From Populus alba (taxonomy: Eukaryota; Streptophyta; Magnoliopsida; Malpighiales; Salicaceae), in NCBI RefSeq assembly GCF_005239225.2, contig NC_133286.1, positions 21,962,572 through 22,026,571 on the forward strand: a stretch of 64,000 nt of DNA, in the 5' to 3' direction. Both the position numbers and the translations under genes were made by a program. Under the pieces are notes generated by a model. That model saw only the letters and a list, made by a program, of their open reading frames with translations, made no database searches and had not been told where the DNA came from. Below, piece by piece: positions 1 through 10,580 of this stretch (the first letter of the stretch is position 1; each line of letters opens with the position of its first letter).

Positions 1-776
1 ATTCAAAATTCTCACGGTGGTACTAATAATGAGATGACTCACATAAAAATATTATTAGAAATTTATGATAAAATGAACCTATGTATAAAAGAATGTTCAT
101 GATGGAGGATAATTTTTAATTAAAGACTGAACTTGAAGATGAGTTTTTTCGAACTCGGAGAGACTCAAGCAAGATCTTTTTTTTTATATATATATATAGG
201 AAAATAGATATATATTTTTTATTTTTTATTATGATGTTTTTCTAGGCCTTTTTGTTCTATTTGAAGGGAATATTTTCCCTAGTTCATTTTTTCTATTAAG
301 TATTATTATGGTTTTTTATATTTTTCTATATAAAGGGTTGTGATAGCCTTTTTGCAAGTGGAGACTTAGATACATAAAAAATTAAATATTTTTGTTGTCT
401 CTCCATATTTATGGTGTTTTTAGTAATTGAGAGTTTTGAAACACAACAAACCTCTTTATCTATTACTTTTGTCTACATTGTCAACAAGCTCATCAATTCT
501 CGTTGATTATTTCACCTTATTGTATGCTACAAAATAACTATGACTGAAAGAGATTTATAAAAAATATATACATATGTTTCAAAAAAAAGCCAAGTAATTT
601 CTTTCCACCATTTTAGATTTTTCCTTTCATAATTCTAGTTAGTTTATTGACTTCTCATTACAAAATAGGTTTGGAATTATTGACAAAAAATAAAAAATTG
701 CTTATCATTGACTGCTACTCAAATCAATTTTCTAGAATGCTTTCGAAACATAAGCCCAGATGAATTTGTTGTTTAA

Positions 777-835
<59 letters not shown>

Positions 836-3800
836 AGCAAGTCGGAGAACACCAGGTAAGATGAGTCCAAAGATACCGTGCGGCATGCCTGCCTACCTAA
901 ATTCCTGAAATGTCAAAGATAGCCAAAACAAACTGGTCATTCTCTAACAAGGCTGAAAGCATGTGGCTTTCTAGATTATCTCAAGGATCGGTTTAGCGAG
1001 TTAATTTACAAGGATCGGTTTAGCGGGTCAATCTAAAATTTAAATGTGCCAGGTTTCATGAAAAAAAAAAATTTTGATTTTTAGTGTTTTAAGATCGACT
1101 CAGGACCTAATCAAAATCCGTTGAAGCTTTAAAAAAAATAAATTAAAAGTACTAGTAAGCATACTATTAAAACAGAATACATATATACTAATAGACGACA
1201 CAGAATGAAGGGTTGTAGAGACAAAATACAAGAGAATTAGAAAGTGGGATCATCTCAGATGGGCTTTTTCTGTCAAACAATTCTCTCTTGCAAAGTGACT
1301 TAATTTGTTCTTTAGCAAGGCTTATCGATCATACTGTTATGAACACATGGTGCTACAGCTCAACAGGATCACAAGTCAGCTGATGATCCACATATGCAAC
1401 ACCTGGAGAACCAATTAGTGAAAGTGCATGCCTACTCTCTTCAAGTCATCCTTTCCAGAAGAAAAATGAATGCAGCCAGCACCTTAACTATAGCCAGAGT
1501 TTCAGCTACGTACTCTTATATATGCTGTATACTGCAATTAATTGTTGAGTTAATTATAACTTAATTAGTATTTAATCAGTAAAAAAACTTAGTTTTGGTG
1601 TATGAAAACTGCTACTTCTGGTTTATCAACTCAGCGTGATTGAGTTAGAAATCAACAGCTGTAGTTTTTTTTTTTATATAATTATTATCATTCCTTTGTC
1701 ATTCAATCAAAGAAATTTATTTCATTAGAAAGATGACAACTCTGCTAGTTTTCTTAGTACTTTTTTTTAAGGATTCTCATTACCCTACCCAGATAAGAAT
1801 GGCAAGTAACTAGCCACATGATCTTTGGCAAAGAGTTGAAGTTTGTCTTATTTCTGGGAGTACTTTCTACCTCGTGACTAAGGCTAAAACGCTAGACCAT
1901 CAATTGAAGACAAGGGCTTGTCCTCTTCATCAACCCTTTCTTTCTCTTGTGTCAAATATTATTCCTTTCTCGTACACCACAGGCACCAAGCTTAGCTTAA
2001 CAAAGAGAATCCATCCAAATTAAGATGAAAGAACAAGCCAAGCTCCTTCATCATCACATCACACACCATCGTGGGTTCTTCACGTTTTGTCTTAAATCTC
2101 CACCTCTAATACAATCTCCTAGGTTTAGCTGAATTTCAGGTCCTTCTCCTTGCTACTGACCATGCCAGGCAACTAAACATTGTTATGACCGATAAGCTAC
2201 AATTCATACGAAAATCTCGATTTTTTCTCTCTCGTCTTTCTAGCTCCTCTCACAAACTAATCTAAACGAGACTTGCCAAAAGAATATTAAGCGTTTCTAT
2301 GCATACAATCACATGCTTTCTCTACCAAAGATAATAACTAGACGTTGAACTTACAACCCCCATGAATGAATAAAGGATATCTGATCTCAATTTTGTATTT
2401 AGTGAGTGCTTTTGATTGCCTTTTGACCCTCTTCTACTAACCTATTTTGAATAATTTGATCGATATGACCAAACCAAACCTAGTCAACTGATTTTTTTAA
2501 ATTTTCTCCTTATATTTATCACTAGTAGTTATTATGAAAATAACATCGGACTTTTCTTTTTCTCATACCCTTACAAAAAACATGGTACTCAACAATATGA
2601 TATTACATGGTCTTAATTCCTTTTCTAGATAAAATAAAGCAATGCTTATAAAAAAATGAAAGAAGATTGAATGCGTGGTAGATTCAATGAACTTTCTTTG
2701 TGCCTAAAATTAACCTCCAAAAGTATTCATCAATGGGAAGTGGGAACATCCCTCAAACAAGGAACTCACGCACAAGGGGAGCCAACACATAGACCAATGT
2801 AGGTCATTCCTATTGTCATTGATTCCATCATCATCTCCACTAAATAGACAAAGATCACACAAATATAAAGTGAGAAAAGAAGAAAATAATTAACAATTAG
2901 GTAAGTGGGTGCCATAAAAATATTGCTGTAACTTCCACTTACATATATATATTCAGCTTCTCATAGTGATGATGTGGTATACCACTAACCTAACAAAGAC
3001 ATGGTCTATCTTTGAGGATTTGATTTTATGAGATTTATCTAAGAAAAAAAGCATTTAGGGACGACTAGAAATCAGTCCCCAACTTATATAGTTATTAAAA
3101 ATTCAATCCCAAACCTCTAGAATCTTGCTAATTTCTCCCCAAGGTTCCTTTGGTTAAGCATGTTTTCATCATCTCTATATTTGTTTTCTGCACATAAAAT
3201 TGGCATCTTAAGCTCACTTTCCTCTGCTCTCACCATCGCTATAGATTGAATTGAAAGAGGAAGGAGATGACGATACAATTACAATCGGATAATACATCAG
3301 TGTTTTAAATGACTTACAACTAAAATATAACTAATGAAAAGCTCTTAAAGCTCCGTTTAGTAACGTGATTTAATCTGTTTTTAAAAGTGTTTTTCATGTA
3401 TCAAATTCATGCTTTTTATTATTGGATATATATTTAGGCTTAAACATAGCATAAATTGAACGTTTTGAAAAAATAAAAATATATGTAAGCATAGATTGAA
3501 TTGGATAACATTAATTGTTTTTTAGAGTGGATATTTTGAACTTATTAGCTTGATATATAAAAAGAATTATTCAAATGATCTCCATATCTCTATCCAAAAT
3601 TTGGACACCCCTGTAACCTAAAATTCGTATTTCAACAAAGATGACACTTAAAATCAATATCCATATCCGAATCCATTAGTCGAGTACGAGCACGTAAATC
3701 TAGGGAAAATCCGGCTAGATCTTGAAGGTTGAGAACTCATATGTAAATTAGCATATAAATTTGGGATTGAATTGTAGTTATCTCATGCATCTATCGTGAA

Positions 3801-4190
3801 CGAGGAATGGGACTAGATATTCCAAGAACTCCCACCAAAGGTTCCACACCTAAAGTTAAAAACTTCAATCTACTTTTGGCTTTTTCCAGAGGTTTTTCGT
3901 CTCTTTGTCCTGATGCAGGAAGACAGTAACAAGTGGATAGTATAATGGTCTAATGCCCTTTGAGAAGAAACAAATAGTGGTTTTGTTGGCACTTGTTAGG
4001 ATTTGCTTTGCAATGCCCACTATCACCCACTAAGCAACAAGCAATGGTGTTGTTGTTTTGTTGGGGCACCCTTGTATTCTTGTTGTGTTCGAGCATAAAA
4101 CACATGCTTTTGGCCAGCTATTATTCCCATCCACTCCACACCATGACAAGAGTGTTTCTAGAGAGATTGATACAGACAACACAGAATTTA
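1..4190. other. Intergenic DNA, no gene recognised
   Basis: No open frame with protein-family character is visible on either strand. The first ~500 bases hold a TATA-like segment (tatataaag, about 340) followed by T-rich text resembling the end of an LTR, but no partner LTR or polyprotein is visible, so this is not called as an element. The rest is AT-rich filler up to the SCL3 leader. Confidence 0.5.
781..832. repeat. (TA)n microsatellite, about 26 units
   Basis: Uninterrupted TA dinucleotide run seen directly. It is likely to vary in length between alleles and to be hard to assemble. Confidence 0.95.
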
Positions 4191-4205
4191 GAGAGAGAGA
4201 GAGAG
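4191..4205. repeat. Short (GA)n run upstream of SCL3
   Basis: Seven GA units plus a G. GA runs are common in plant core promoters and 5' leaders. Its position about 1.1 kb before the SCL3 ATG, in front of a predicted intron, suggests it lies near the transcription start of that gene. This is inference. Confidence 0.6.
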
Positions 4206-4591
4206 GTAATCTAGTGGGCTCTGGTTTTCAAGAAATTCCATTATTCCCTCTGATCCCCCTCCATGGACAACAAAACAAGTAGTGACAAAAACAACCACTT
4301 GTTTTGTCTCCAAAGCAAACATGGAAAGTACCCTAAAAGTCAAGAGCTTTAATTCCCATTTCACTGCTCATTTTGTAAACAAAAGGTTAGGCCAGAGAGG
4401 AAACCTTTGTGGAGTAGAGCGGATAGCTCTTGGTTCACTTTGATAGATTAGGAGAATTGTGGGGCCAAGCTTGAAACTTTCTTCAGGGGTTTTGGTGGGT
4501 TTCTTGTGAATTTCAAAATCCAGTTGTGGATTTTGATTCACTGCTGGTTTTGAACTGTAATTCACAGGAGAAAATCAGTGAACTCTCCCCG

Positions 4592-5315
4592 GTAATTCCC
4601 CGCTTCTGATTCTTGTTTTGGCACATAAGTGAGCAAATTTCTGAACTCTTCTTCCTTTTTCGTCAGAAAAAATAAACCGGTAGAGCTTGCTTTTCTCCGT
4701 GTCTGTGTGTTTTGTTTGGTTTCTTGCTGTGTTTGGTTACAGAGATTGCGTGGGAAAAGAACGGAAACTAGACTGTTTGATTATAAGTGTGATTATTGAG
4801 AAAAGAGATACTTACTGGAGGGTTCTAGACATTGTACTCTTAAGAATTGAATGATATTTATCTGGAAATTTTTCTCAATTCCTCAGCTAAAAAGAAAGTT
4901 CCCTGAATTTAGCTTGACATTTCAGAGAAAAAAGAGATACTATTTGGCTTGTTCTGTTTACATTTCTCTGTTTCTTTGTAACAAGGACTGTTGATTTTCT
5001 TCAGTGTTCCTGTCTTGGATTTTTTTTTTCTTTTCCTAGGAATTTAACCATCACCTTATGTTTTGTGTTAGTGTGTATTTAGATATTCTAACAGGCTGTG
5101 ATTAGTCATTTGGAAGATGTAAGAAAGCAAAAAATATACTTATTAACCCTTTAACCGAGATTAGTCCAAGAATCTTACTAAGATGATGGTAGAAAAGATC
5201 ATGATCTTCAGTTTCTGGACTGTTTTACAATTTTTACTTAGATATATGTTATGTAGTTTATTCATCGAACATGGACTTATTTTTTAGCATGTTTCATGTC
5301 ATATTTTCTTGTTCA
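4592..5315 (+). other. Predicted intron in the SCL3 5' leader
   Basis: The text just before the coding region (tttcttgttcag at 5304-5315) has the pyrimidine-rich tract and CAG of a plant 3' splice site, 26 bases before the ATG at 5342. A plausible GTAATT donor lies at 4592, and the enclosed 724 bases are T-rich as plant introns are. A second possible donor (GTAGAG) is at about 4680. The acceptor is more certain than the donor. No transcript evidence is available here. Confidence 0.45.
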
Positions 5316-5341
5316 GGGTGTTGAGTTTGGTCTCGTCGTTA

Positions 5342-6772
5342 ATGGTAGGAATGGTTCAAGAAGAGGGATCATCATCTGTAACTTCACCTCATCAGTTCTT
5401 TCCATGGATGTCACTGTCGCCAGGGATAGGATCACCATACCCTTGGCTGAGGGAACTGAAATCTGAAGAGAGGGGTTTGTGTCTGATCCATCTTCTTCTT
5501 GCCTGCGCTAACCATGTAGCGGTTGGTAGTGTTGAGAACGCAAATATTAGCCTTGAGCACATCTCTCATCTTGCCTCTCCTGATGGCGATACGATGCAGC
5601 GGATTGCTGCTTACTTCACTGCAGCACTTGCTGATCGCATTCTTAAAGGATGGCCTGGTCTGCACAAAGCTCTCAATCCAAAACAAGTATCTTTGATATC
5701 TGAAGAAATTCTTGTTCAAAGATTATTCTTTGAGCTCTGTCCCTTTTTAAAGCTTTCATACGTGATCACAAATGAGGCCATTATAGAGGCCATGGAAGGG
5801 GAGAAGATGGTTCATATCATCGATCTCAATTCCTCCGAGCCTGCCCAGTGGATCAATCTTCTTCAAACATTAAGCGCACGGCCAGAAGGACCACCTCATT
5901 TGAGAATAACAGGTATTCATGAGAAGAAAGAGGTGTTAGAGCAAATGGCTCTTCGGCTGACTGAAGAAGCTGAAAAGCTAGACATCCCATTTCAGTTCAA
6001 TCCTATTGTGAGCAAACTAGAGAATCTTGACCTTGGAAATTTGCGGGTTAAGACTGGAGAAGCTCTTGCTGTCAGTTCTGTACTTCAGCTGCATGCTCTC
6101 CTGGCCATGGATGATGAGATGCATAAAAGGAACTCTCCATCAGGATCTAAGAATCCAAGCTCTAACCATTTTCAGAGAGTCTTACGGATGAACCAAAACC
6201 GACATACTCTAGGTGAGTGGCTTGAGAAAGATTTGGTCAACGTCTATAGCTCTAGTCCTGACTCAGAATTATCCCCACTATCTCCTTCTGCTTCACCGAA
6301 GATGGGCAGCTTTCTAAATGCACTTAGGAGTCTCTCACCGAAATTGATGGTGATAACTGAGCAGGAATCAAATCATAACGGGCTTAGTTTAATGGAGAGG
6401 GTCACAAAAGCTTTGAATTTTTATGCTGCACTATTTGATTGCTTGGAGTCTACTGTATCGAGAGCATCATTAGAGCGGCACAAGGTTGAGAAGATGCTAT
6501 TTGGGGAGGAAATTAAGAACATCATCGCTTGTGAGGGCACTGAGAGAAAGGAGAGGCATGAGAAGTTGGAAAAATGGATCCTGAGGCTCGAGTTAGCTGG
6601 GTTTGGGAGCATTCCTCTGAGCTACCATGGTAGGCTGCAGGCAAACAGATTATTGCAGAGCTATGGCTATGATGGATATAAAATCAAAGAAGAGAATGGA
6701 TGTTTACTTATTTGCTGGCAGGATAGACCACTATTTTCTGTGTCAGCTTGGAGATTTAGGAGGTGCGATTGA
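5342..6772 (+). CDS. SCL3: Scarecrow-like protein 3, GRAS-family transcriptional regulator
   Basis: A 476-residue GRAS protein matching Arabidopsis SCL3 (about 480 aa) along its whole length. Family members are nuclear co-regulators; SCL3 is known to promote gibberellin responses by opposing DELLA proteins and to act with SHR/SCR in root endodermis. Visible features: short variable N terminus, first leucine-rich region from about residue 48 (LIHLLLACANHVAVG), VHIID-type core MVHIIDL at 156-162, LRVKTGEALAVSS at 234-246, a low-complexity Ser/Pro stretch at about 310-330, and a C-terminal SAW motif (SAWRF) ending nine residues from the stop. The first in-frame ATG (5342) gives the usual MV..MVQEE start; the open frame extends 11 codons upstream without an ATG, across a likely splice acceptor. 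There are no coding introns, as usual for GRAS genes, and no damage is seen. Confidence 0.95.
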   Translation: MVGMVQEEGSSSVTSPHQFFPWMSLSPGIGSPYPWLRELKSEERGLCLIHLLLACANHVAVGSVENANISLEHISHLASPDGDTMQRIAAYFTAALADRILKGWPGLHKALNPKQVSLISEEILVQRLFFELCPFLKLSYVITNEAIIEAMEGEKMVHIIDLNSSEPAQWINLLQTLSARPEGPPHLRITGIHEKKEVLEQMALRLTEEAEKLDIPFQFNPIVSKLENLDLGNLRVKTGEALAVSSVLQLHALLAMDDEMHKRNSPSGSKNPSSNHFQRVLRMNQNRHTLGEWLEKDLVNVYSSSPDSELSPLSPSASPKMGSFLNALRSLSPKLMVITEQESNHNGLSLMERVTKALNFYAALFDCLESTVSRASLERHKVEKMLFGEEIKNIIACEGTERKERHEKLEKWILRLELAGFGSIPLSYHGRLQANRLLQSYGYDGYKIKEENGCLLICWQDRPLFSVSAWRFRRCD

Positions 6773-7506
6773 AAGATTATCGAACATATGGGGACTGTGC
6801 TTTCTATTATTTTGCTACTGTTCTTTGTATAAAGGATGATAACCTTTAATGTGCAGTTGCATAATGTTCAACTTTTAAACTTTTAAACATTTTCTCCATT
6901 TATATAACGTTGTAGTAGATAATTGTTTATGTTTATTTACTCTCTGATAAAAGTTGGATGATATTTGTTCCATACATTGAACTCTGGAAATTAGTTTGGT
7001 TTTTCCAGAAAGAATCATCGACTGTAAAATCAAAATATCCTGCAAATCTCCTGTGTCAGAACCGAAAATATCACAAGTTTCTTGTAAATGTTCCTGTAGA
7101 ACCTATCATTCTGAACTCTTGAACAACATTGCTAGGAATATCAAAATACTTCCTTTCGAAAAGCAGCGGACATGTTCAACAAGTAGACACTAGGTAGAAG
7201 AAATGGGGAAAAGGAAAAACTGCAGATACCACTAATAATAAGAACATTCGGAAGTGCACAACAGTTACATTGTATTCAACTACAGCGTTTCTTGTCTTCG
7301 GACTGAATGAGATCGTCTTCAACAATGAATAGCCTCGAATGAACCGGAAAAGACCGCTACCTCCAACAACCTGGATTGTGACCTAGAATACTCAGGGCAC
7401 TCCCATTGTACATACCCTCAACAAAAGCAAAACTCAAAACCATAAGCAATCCACATTCATGTTGAGAAGCAAAAACATACATACCCTGTGCTCCTCCCTC
7501 AAGTTT
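6773..7506. other. SCL3 3' flank and spacer
   Basis: AT-rich DNA after the SCL3 stop, probably its 3' UTR for the first ~200 bases. The part from about 7260 on may be the 3' UTR or a 3'-UTR intron of the possible minus-strand gene next door: on the minus strand a GTATGT donor follows shortly after that gene's stop. No coding frame is recognised. Confidence 0.4.
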
Positions 7507-7711
7507 TTAAGTAGGTTCTGGCTCTTCAGTTAATGGATCATCCACCATGAAAGTCCTGACAAAGCTACCATTGTCTTTGCTGGTCCAGCAATTCTCATGG
7601 TTGTTTGGTTTTCCCCACTTTGAATAGTGTGAAACTAGAAATGCAGGCGTGCCATTTTCTCCATGCTTTTTTCGGATATGATCATAGGGGATTGCTCAAA
7701 GAACTTGCCAT
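7507..7711 (-). pseudogene. Possible small gene of unknown family, one-base break near start
   Basis: On the minus strand an open frame of about 63 codons (7695 down to the TAA at 7507-7509) encodes a basic-then-acidic peptide with the segments RKKHGENGTPAFLVSHYSKW and FMVDDPLTEEPEPT, and it has coding-like composition. It has no ATG of its own. An ATG at 7711-7709 lies in another frame and ends after nine codons. The two frames meet at a run of four C (plus-strand GGGG, 7687-7690), where a single-base difference would join them. A TATA box lies about 85 bases before this ATG. I do not recognise the family. It may be a real small gene with a homopolymer error in the assembly, a young pseudogene, or chance. 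Confidence 0.35.
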
Positions 7712-7794
7712 TACTAGTGCGGGAAAATGTCAAGAATAAGAGAAGAGCTGTGTGTGAATAAGACAAAAAGCCGTAAGGGAATGTTAGAAGAGGC

Positions 7795-7802
7795 TATTTA
7801 TA
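7795..7802 (-). promoter_or_regulatory. TATA box for the possible small minus-strand gene
   Basis: TATAAATA on the minus strand, followed by about 85 bases of CT-rich leader-like sequence before the ATG at 7711. Spacing and context fit a plant core promoter. Confidence 0.45.
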
Positions 7803-8123
7803 GGATTGTGAGCTAGAATTGATGAATATTGTAGCGTGAGATTGGCCTTTTGAAGGGGGTTAATGTGGCAAAGTAATTAGTGTTGCATCAAAAGCAAGAA
7901 ACAGAGTGATAGTAGAGAGTAATTTTGATGACTTTGAGAGGACCTCAAATTTCTTGAGTAAGGGGACATGTAGTTTACAGCAGCATTGAGGATGTTATCC
8001 TGTCTGAGCTGGTTCAGCCACTAAACATCACCAAGCTTTTTTACTCGAACACGATAACATTCACAGCCCATTATCAAATTACAAACCATAATCCGCAAAA
8101 ACAGATAACAAAAAGAGAAAGAA

Positions 8124-8327
8124 CATACATGAGGTTGTGGCCCAACGGTGGTGGAAGGGACTTGTTCCTTTTTTCTGCACCAGGGTTCAAGCCTCATTTG
8201 TGTACGTCTGTCACCTCCGCGGTGTCTTACATGCTCACTAGGCTTGCAGGATGTTTAGTGAGCCCAGAGATTAGTTGTGGTGCGCGTAAGTTGACCCGAA
8301 CACTCCGGGTTATAAAAAAAAACAGAG
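8124..8327 (+). mobile_element. tRNA-derived SINE with target-site duplication
   Basis: About 204 bases with the internal RNA polymerase III promoter of plant SINEs: an A box TGGCCCAACGGTGG at 8138-8151 and a B box GGTTCAAGCC at 8184-8193. The tail is A-rich (8313-8322). It is flanked by a 10-base direct repeat, AGAGAAAGAA, at 8114-8123 and 8328-8337, which marks the insertion. Salicaceae genomes are known to carry several SINE families; I cannot assign the exact one. The open frame inside it is not a gene. Confidence 0.8.
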
Positions 8328-8671
8328 AGAGAAAGAATAATCGATAATAAATTCAATCAGGAGTGCTTATTTTGTTGTGATAAATTTTGAGTCAATTGTG
8401 TCCCCCAAGTTTTACAAAATTTTAATTAATCTTTACATCTATATTTGGTATGAATTTTGTAAAAAAATTGCACTGAACAAAGTTCCCAATTGAGAAATCA
8501 AAATTATTTGGAAACAACATTAATTGATACAAAATCTTCCTTGCAGTCAAAATTGATACTACTCCAATACAAGGGTTCATTTTTAGGTTCGCCCACCATT
8601 TTTCATGCATGTTTAGGACTGAAATGTTTGATTAAGTTGAATCACATTTTTATTTCACGTGGATCCCACTA

Positions 8672-8698
8672 AAAAACTGAGATCTAATCTCAGTTTTT
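8672..8698. repeat. Perfect 12-bp hairpin with 3-nt loop
   Basis: AAAAACTGAGAT (8672-8683) and its exact reverse complement (8687-8698) flank CTA. It is not next to a recognised gene end. It could be one terminus of a decayed small DNA transposon. Confidence 0.7.
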
Positions 8699-9226
8699 GA
8701 TAAACAATTTATCAATAAAGTGGTACAGATTTGTAAGGAACTCGATGATTTGCATTAAAAATCTCTAAACTTAATTCAGAATTTGTGAACATTTTGGAGT
8801 TACAATAAAGAGACAATTTTTTTAAGAACTTAATTGAAGATTAATTTGATGATTGCTCTTCTTTTCTTTAAGAAATTCTTATGCTTCCGGGTCTGAATAG
8901 TAGAATACATACCATCTAATGCCAAGCTTTTACTGACTGTCTGTACATCAAGTTCAGCAATAGTTCTTGTTCATGGAAAGAATTAATCTCAGATACAGAA
9001 TAACATATACAGCCACTAAAAATTGTATGTCAGTATAGGAAAGGTTGTTCTTCATTAGAGATTTCTTGTTCATGTGACACTGGGCATTGGTAGAGTGAAC
9101 TGCAACTTGTCTTGTTCGTACTGGCTTAAAGCTAATTTATTTGGGTTTTACACTTCTTTATTCATGATTACAGCTGAAGTATCACCATTTGTTTTTTATT
9201 ATTATTGTTTCCCAGTCATCTCACAG

Positions 9227-9437
9227 CTGTCTCTGCTCAAGTAAACACAATTTGTTTGTCAGCATTCTTGCCACATTATTTCAACTTGTTCTTGAACTCA
9301 AATCTCGATCCGGTATCAACTCCTGCAGCATCTTTTTTTATTCGTTGTGATAAACAAGGAACATTAATTTAATTTTTTTTTTGTCATATGGGTGACGTGC
9401 AATATCCACATGTTTTTAATGAATATATTGATAAAAA
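9227..9437 (+). pseudogene. Relic of an NLR 5' leader exon and intron start
   Basis: CTGTCTCTGCTCAA followed by a GTAA donor at 9241, then ttgttcttgaa at about 9288 and ctcctgcag at about 9323. The same order and similar words occur just upstream of the intact NLR (35892-35995) and again at 40365-40470. It is therefore read as the 5' leader of an NLR gene whose intron was then entered by the Copia element starting at 9438. Coding sequence of an NLR resumes at 16814 in the same orientation. Homology is judged by eye. Confidence 0.5.
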
Positions 9438-9787
9438 TATTACGGGACATGAATATTACTACTAGTGGAGGCACGACGATTAGTCGCCCAGCTCTCCCAT
9501 CACAAGCACACGATGATAGATAACACATGCTTTATTGTATTCTTTTGTTTCTGTTACTAGCAATTATTACTTTAAGCATGAGCTGGATTACACTCCCTTT
9601 TTTCCCTTTTCTTTTTCCCTAGTTAGTTAGACGATACTAATAGAATATAGGAATACAGTATATATATCAGTCCCTTCTGTAAAGAGAACGCAAGAAGTGT
9701 GGGAGAAACAAAATTCACTACAAGCAGAAAACTTATTCCTTCCATGAGTCGGTTGTTTTTCTTTTCCAGGTTTTGATAAATCTTACA
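9438..9787 (+). repeat. 5' LTR of the Copia element
   Basis: 350 bases, matching 16006-16354 with about ten substitutions and one T-run indel by eye. It begins TATTACGGG and ends CTTACA, so the usual 5' TG is TA in both copies. The right boundary is fixed by the primer site that follows at once. Confidence 0.93.
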
Positions 9788-9805
9788 TGGTATCAGAGCT
9801 AGGTT
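9788..9805 (+). other. Primer binding site of the Copia element
   Basis: TGGTATCAGAGCTAGGTT matches the 3' end of initiator tRNA-Met, the usual primer of plant Copia elements, and starts immediately after the LTR. Confidence 0.9.
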
Positions 9806-9831
9806 AGTTGTTTTCTTTCTCCAATCAAACC

Positions 9832-10580
9832 ATGGAAGAACAATCCCCAATTTCACAATCTGCAAACACCCAAAGTCCCAAACCAGTTTCTCCTTATTTC
9901 AACTTCACAGATCCAAATAATCCATATCGTATGGAAAATGGTGACCACACAGCTTTGATTCTTGTCACTGAGTTGCTCACCACTGAAAATTATGTCACCT
10001 GGTCACGGGCAATGTGTCGAGCACTTAGGGCAAAGAACAAGCTTGGCTTCATTTCTGGAATCATTGCTAGGCCAGCAAGTGAGGAAGATCCTCTGTTTGA
10101 AATGTGGGAAAGGTGCAATGACATGGTAGTTTCATGGATACAAAATGCAGTCAGTATTGATATCAAACATACTCTGGCTTTCGTGGATGATGCTCAAATG
10201 GTGTGGACAGAGCTTAAGGATCGTTTCACCCAGCAGAATGGTCCTCGTATCTTCCAACTTAGAAGAGATTTGGCTGTTCTTCGACAAGACAAGGACTCTG
10301 TGAGTACTTATTTTGGTAACCTTAAAACTCTTTGGGATGAAATGATTGTTTATAATCCAATGCCATTATGCACATGCGGCCAGTTGAAAATATTGAATGA
10401 GAGGTATCAGAGAGATTATGTTATACAATTTCTTATGGGTTTGAACGACCAATACAATAATGCTAGAGATCAAATTATGCTTATAGAGCCTCTTCCCAAC
10501 ATTAACAAAGTGTTTTCAATGATCCAACAACAAGAGCAGCACCACCATCTCGCCAACAACACTCCTTCTTGTGAGTCTAT
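9832..10580 (+). pseudogene. Copia gag, N-terminal part, interrupted
   Basis: Starts at ATG 9832 (MEEQSPIS), 45 bases after the LTR. About 250 residues carry the Copia gag (UBN2-type) signature: a tryptophan in TENYVTWSRAMCRALRAKNK near residues 54-71, then KHTLAFVDDAQMVWTELKDR and the LRRDLAVLRQDKDSVSTYF helix. At 10580 the frame runs into a nested solo LTR and ends at a stop at 10618-10620 inside it. The remainder of gag, including the zinc knuckles, resumes at 12203 in a compatible reading frame, so the gene was open when the insertion occurred. Confidence 0.9.

Noticed and set aside
1..520. LTR remnant at the left edge
   Set aside because: Only a TATA-like box and T-rich text; no primer site, polypurine tract or second LTR inside the window.
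5309..5341. Extension of SCL3 eleven codons upstream of ATG 5342
   Set aside because: It starts at TTG, not ATG, and crosses a likely splice acceptor; the family start is at 5342.
8129..8347. 72-codon plus-strand frame as a gene
   Set aside because: It coincides with the SINE and reads through its pol III boxes.
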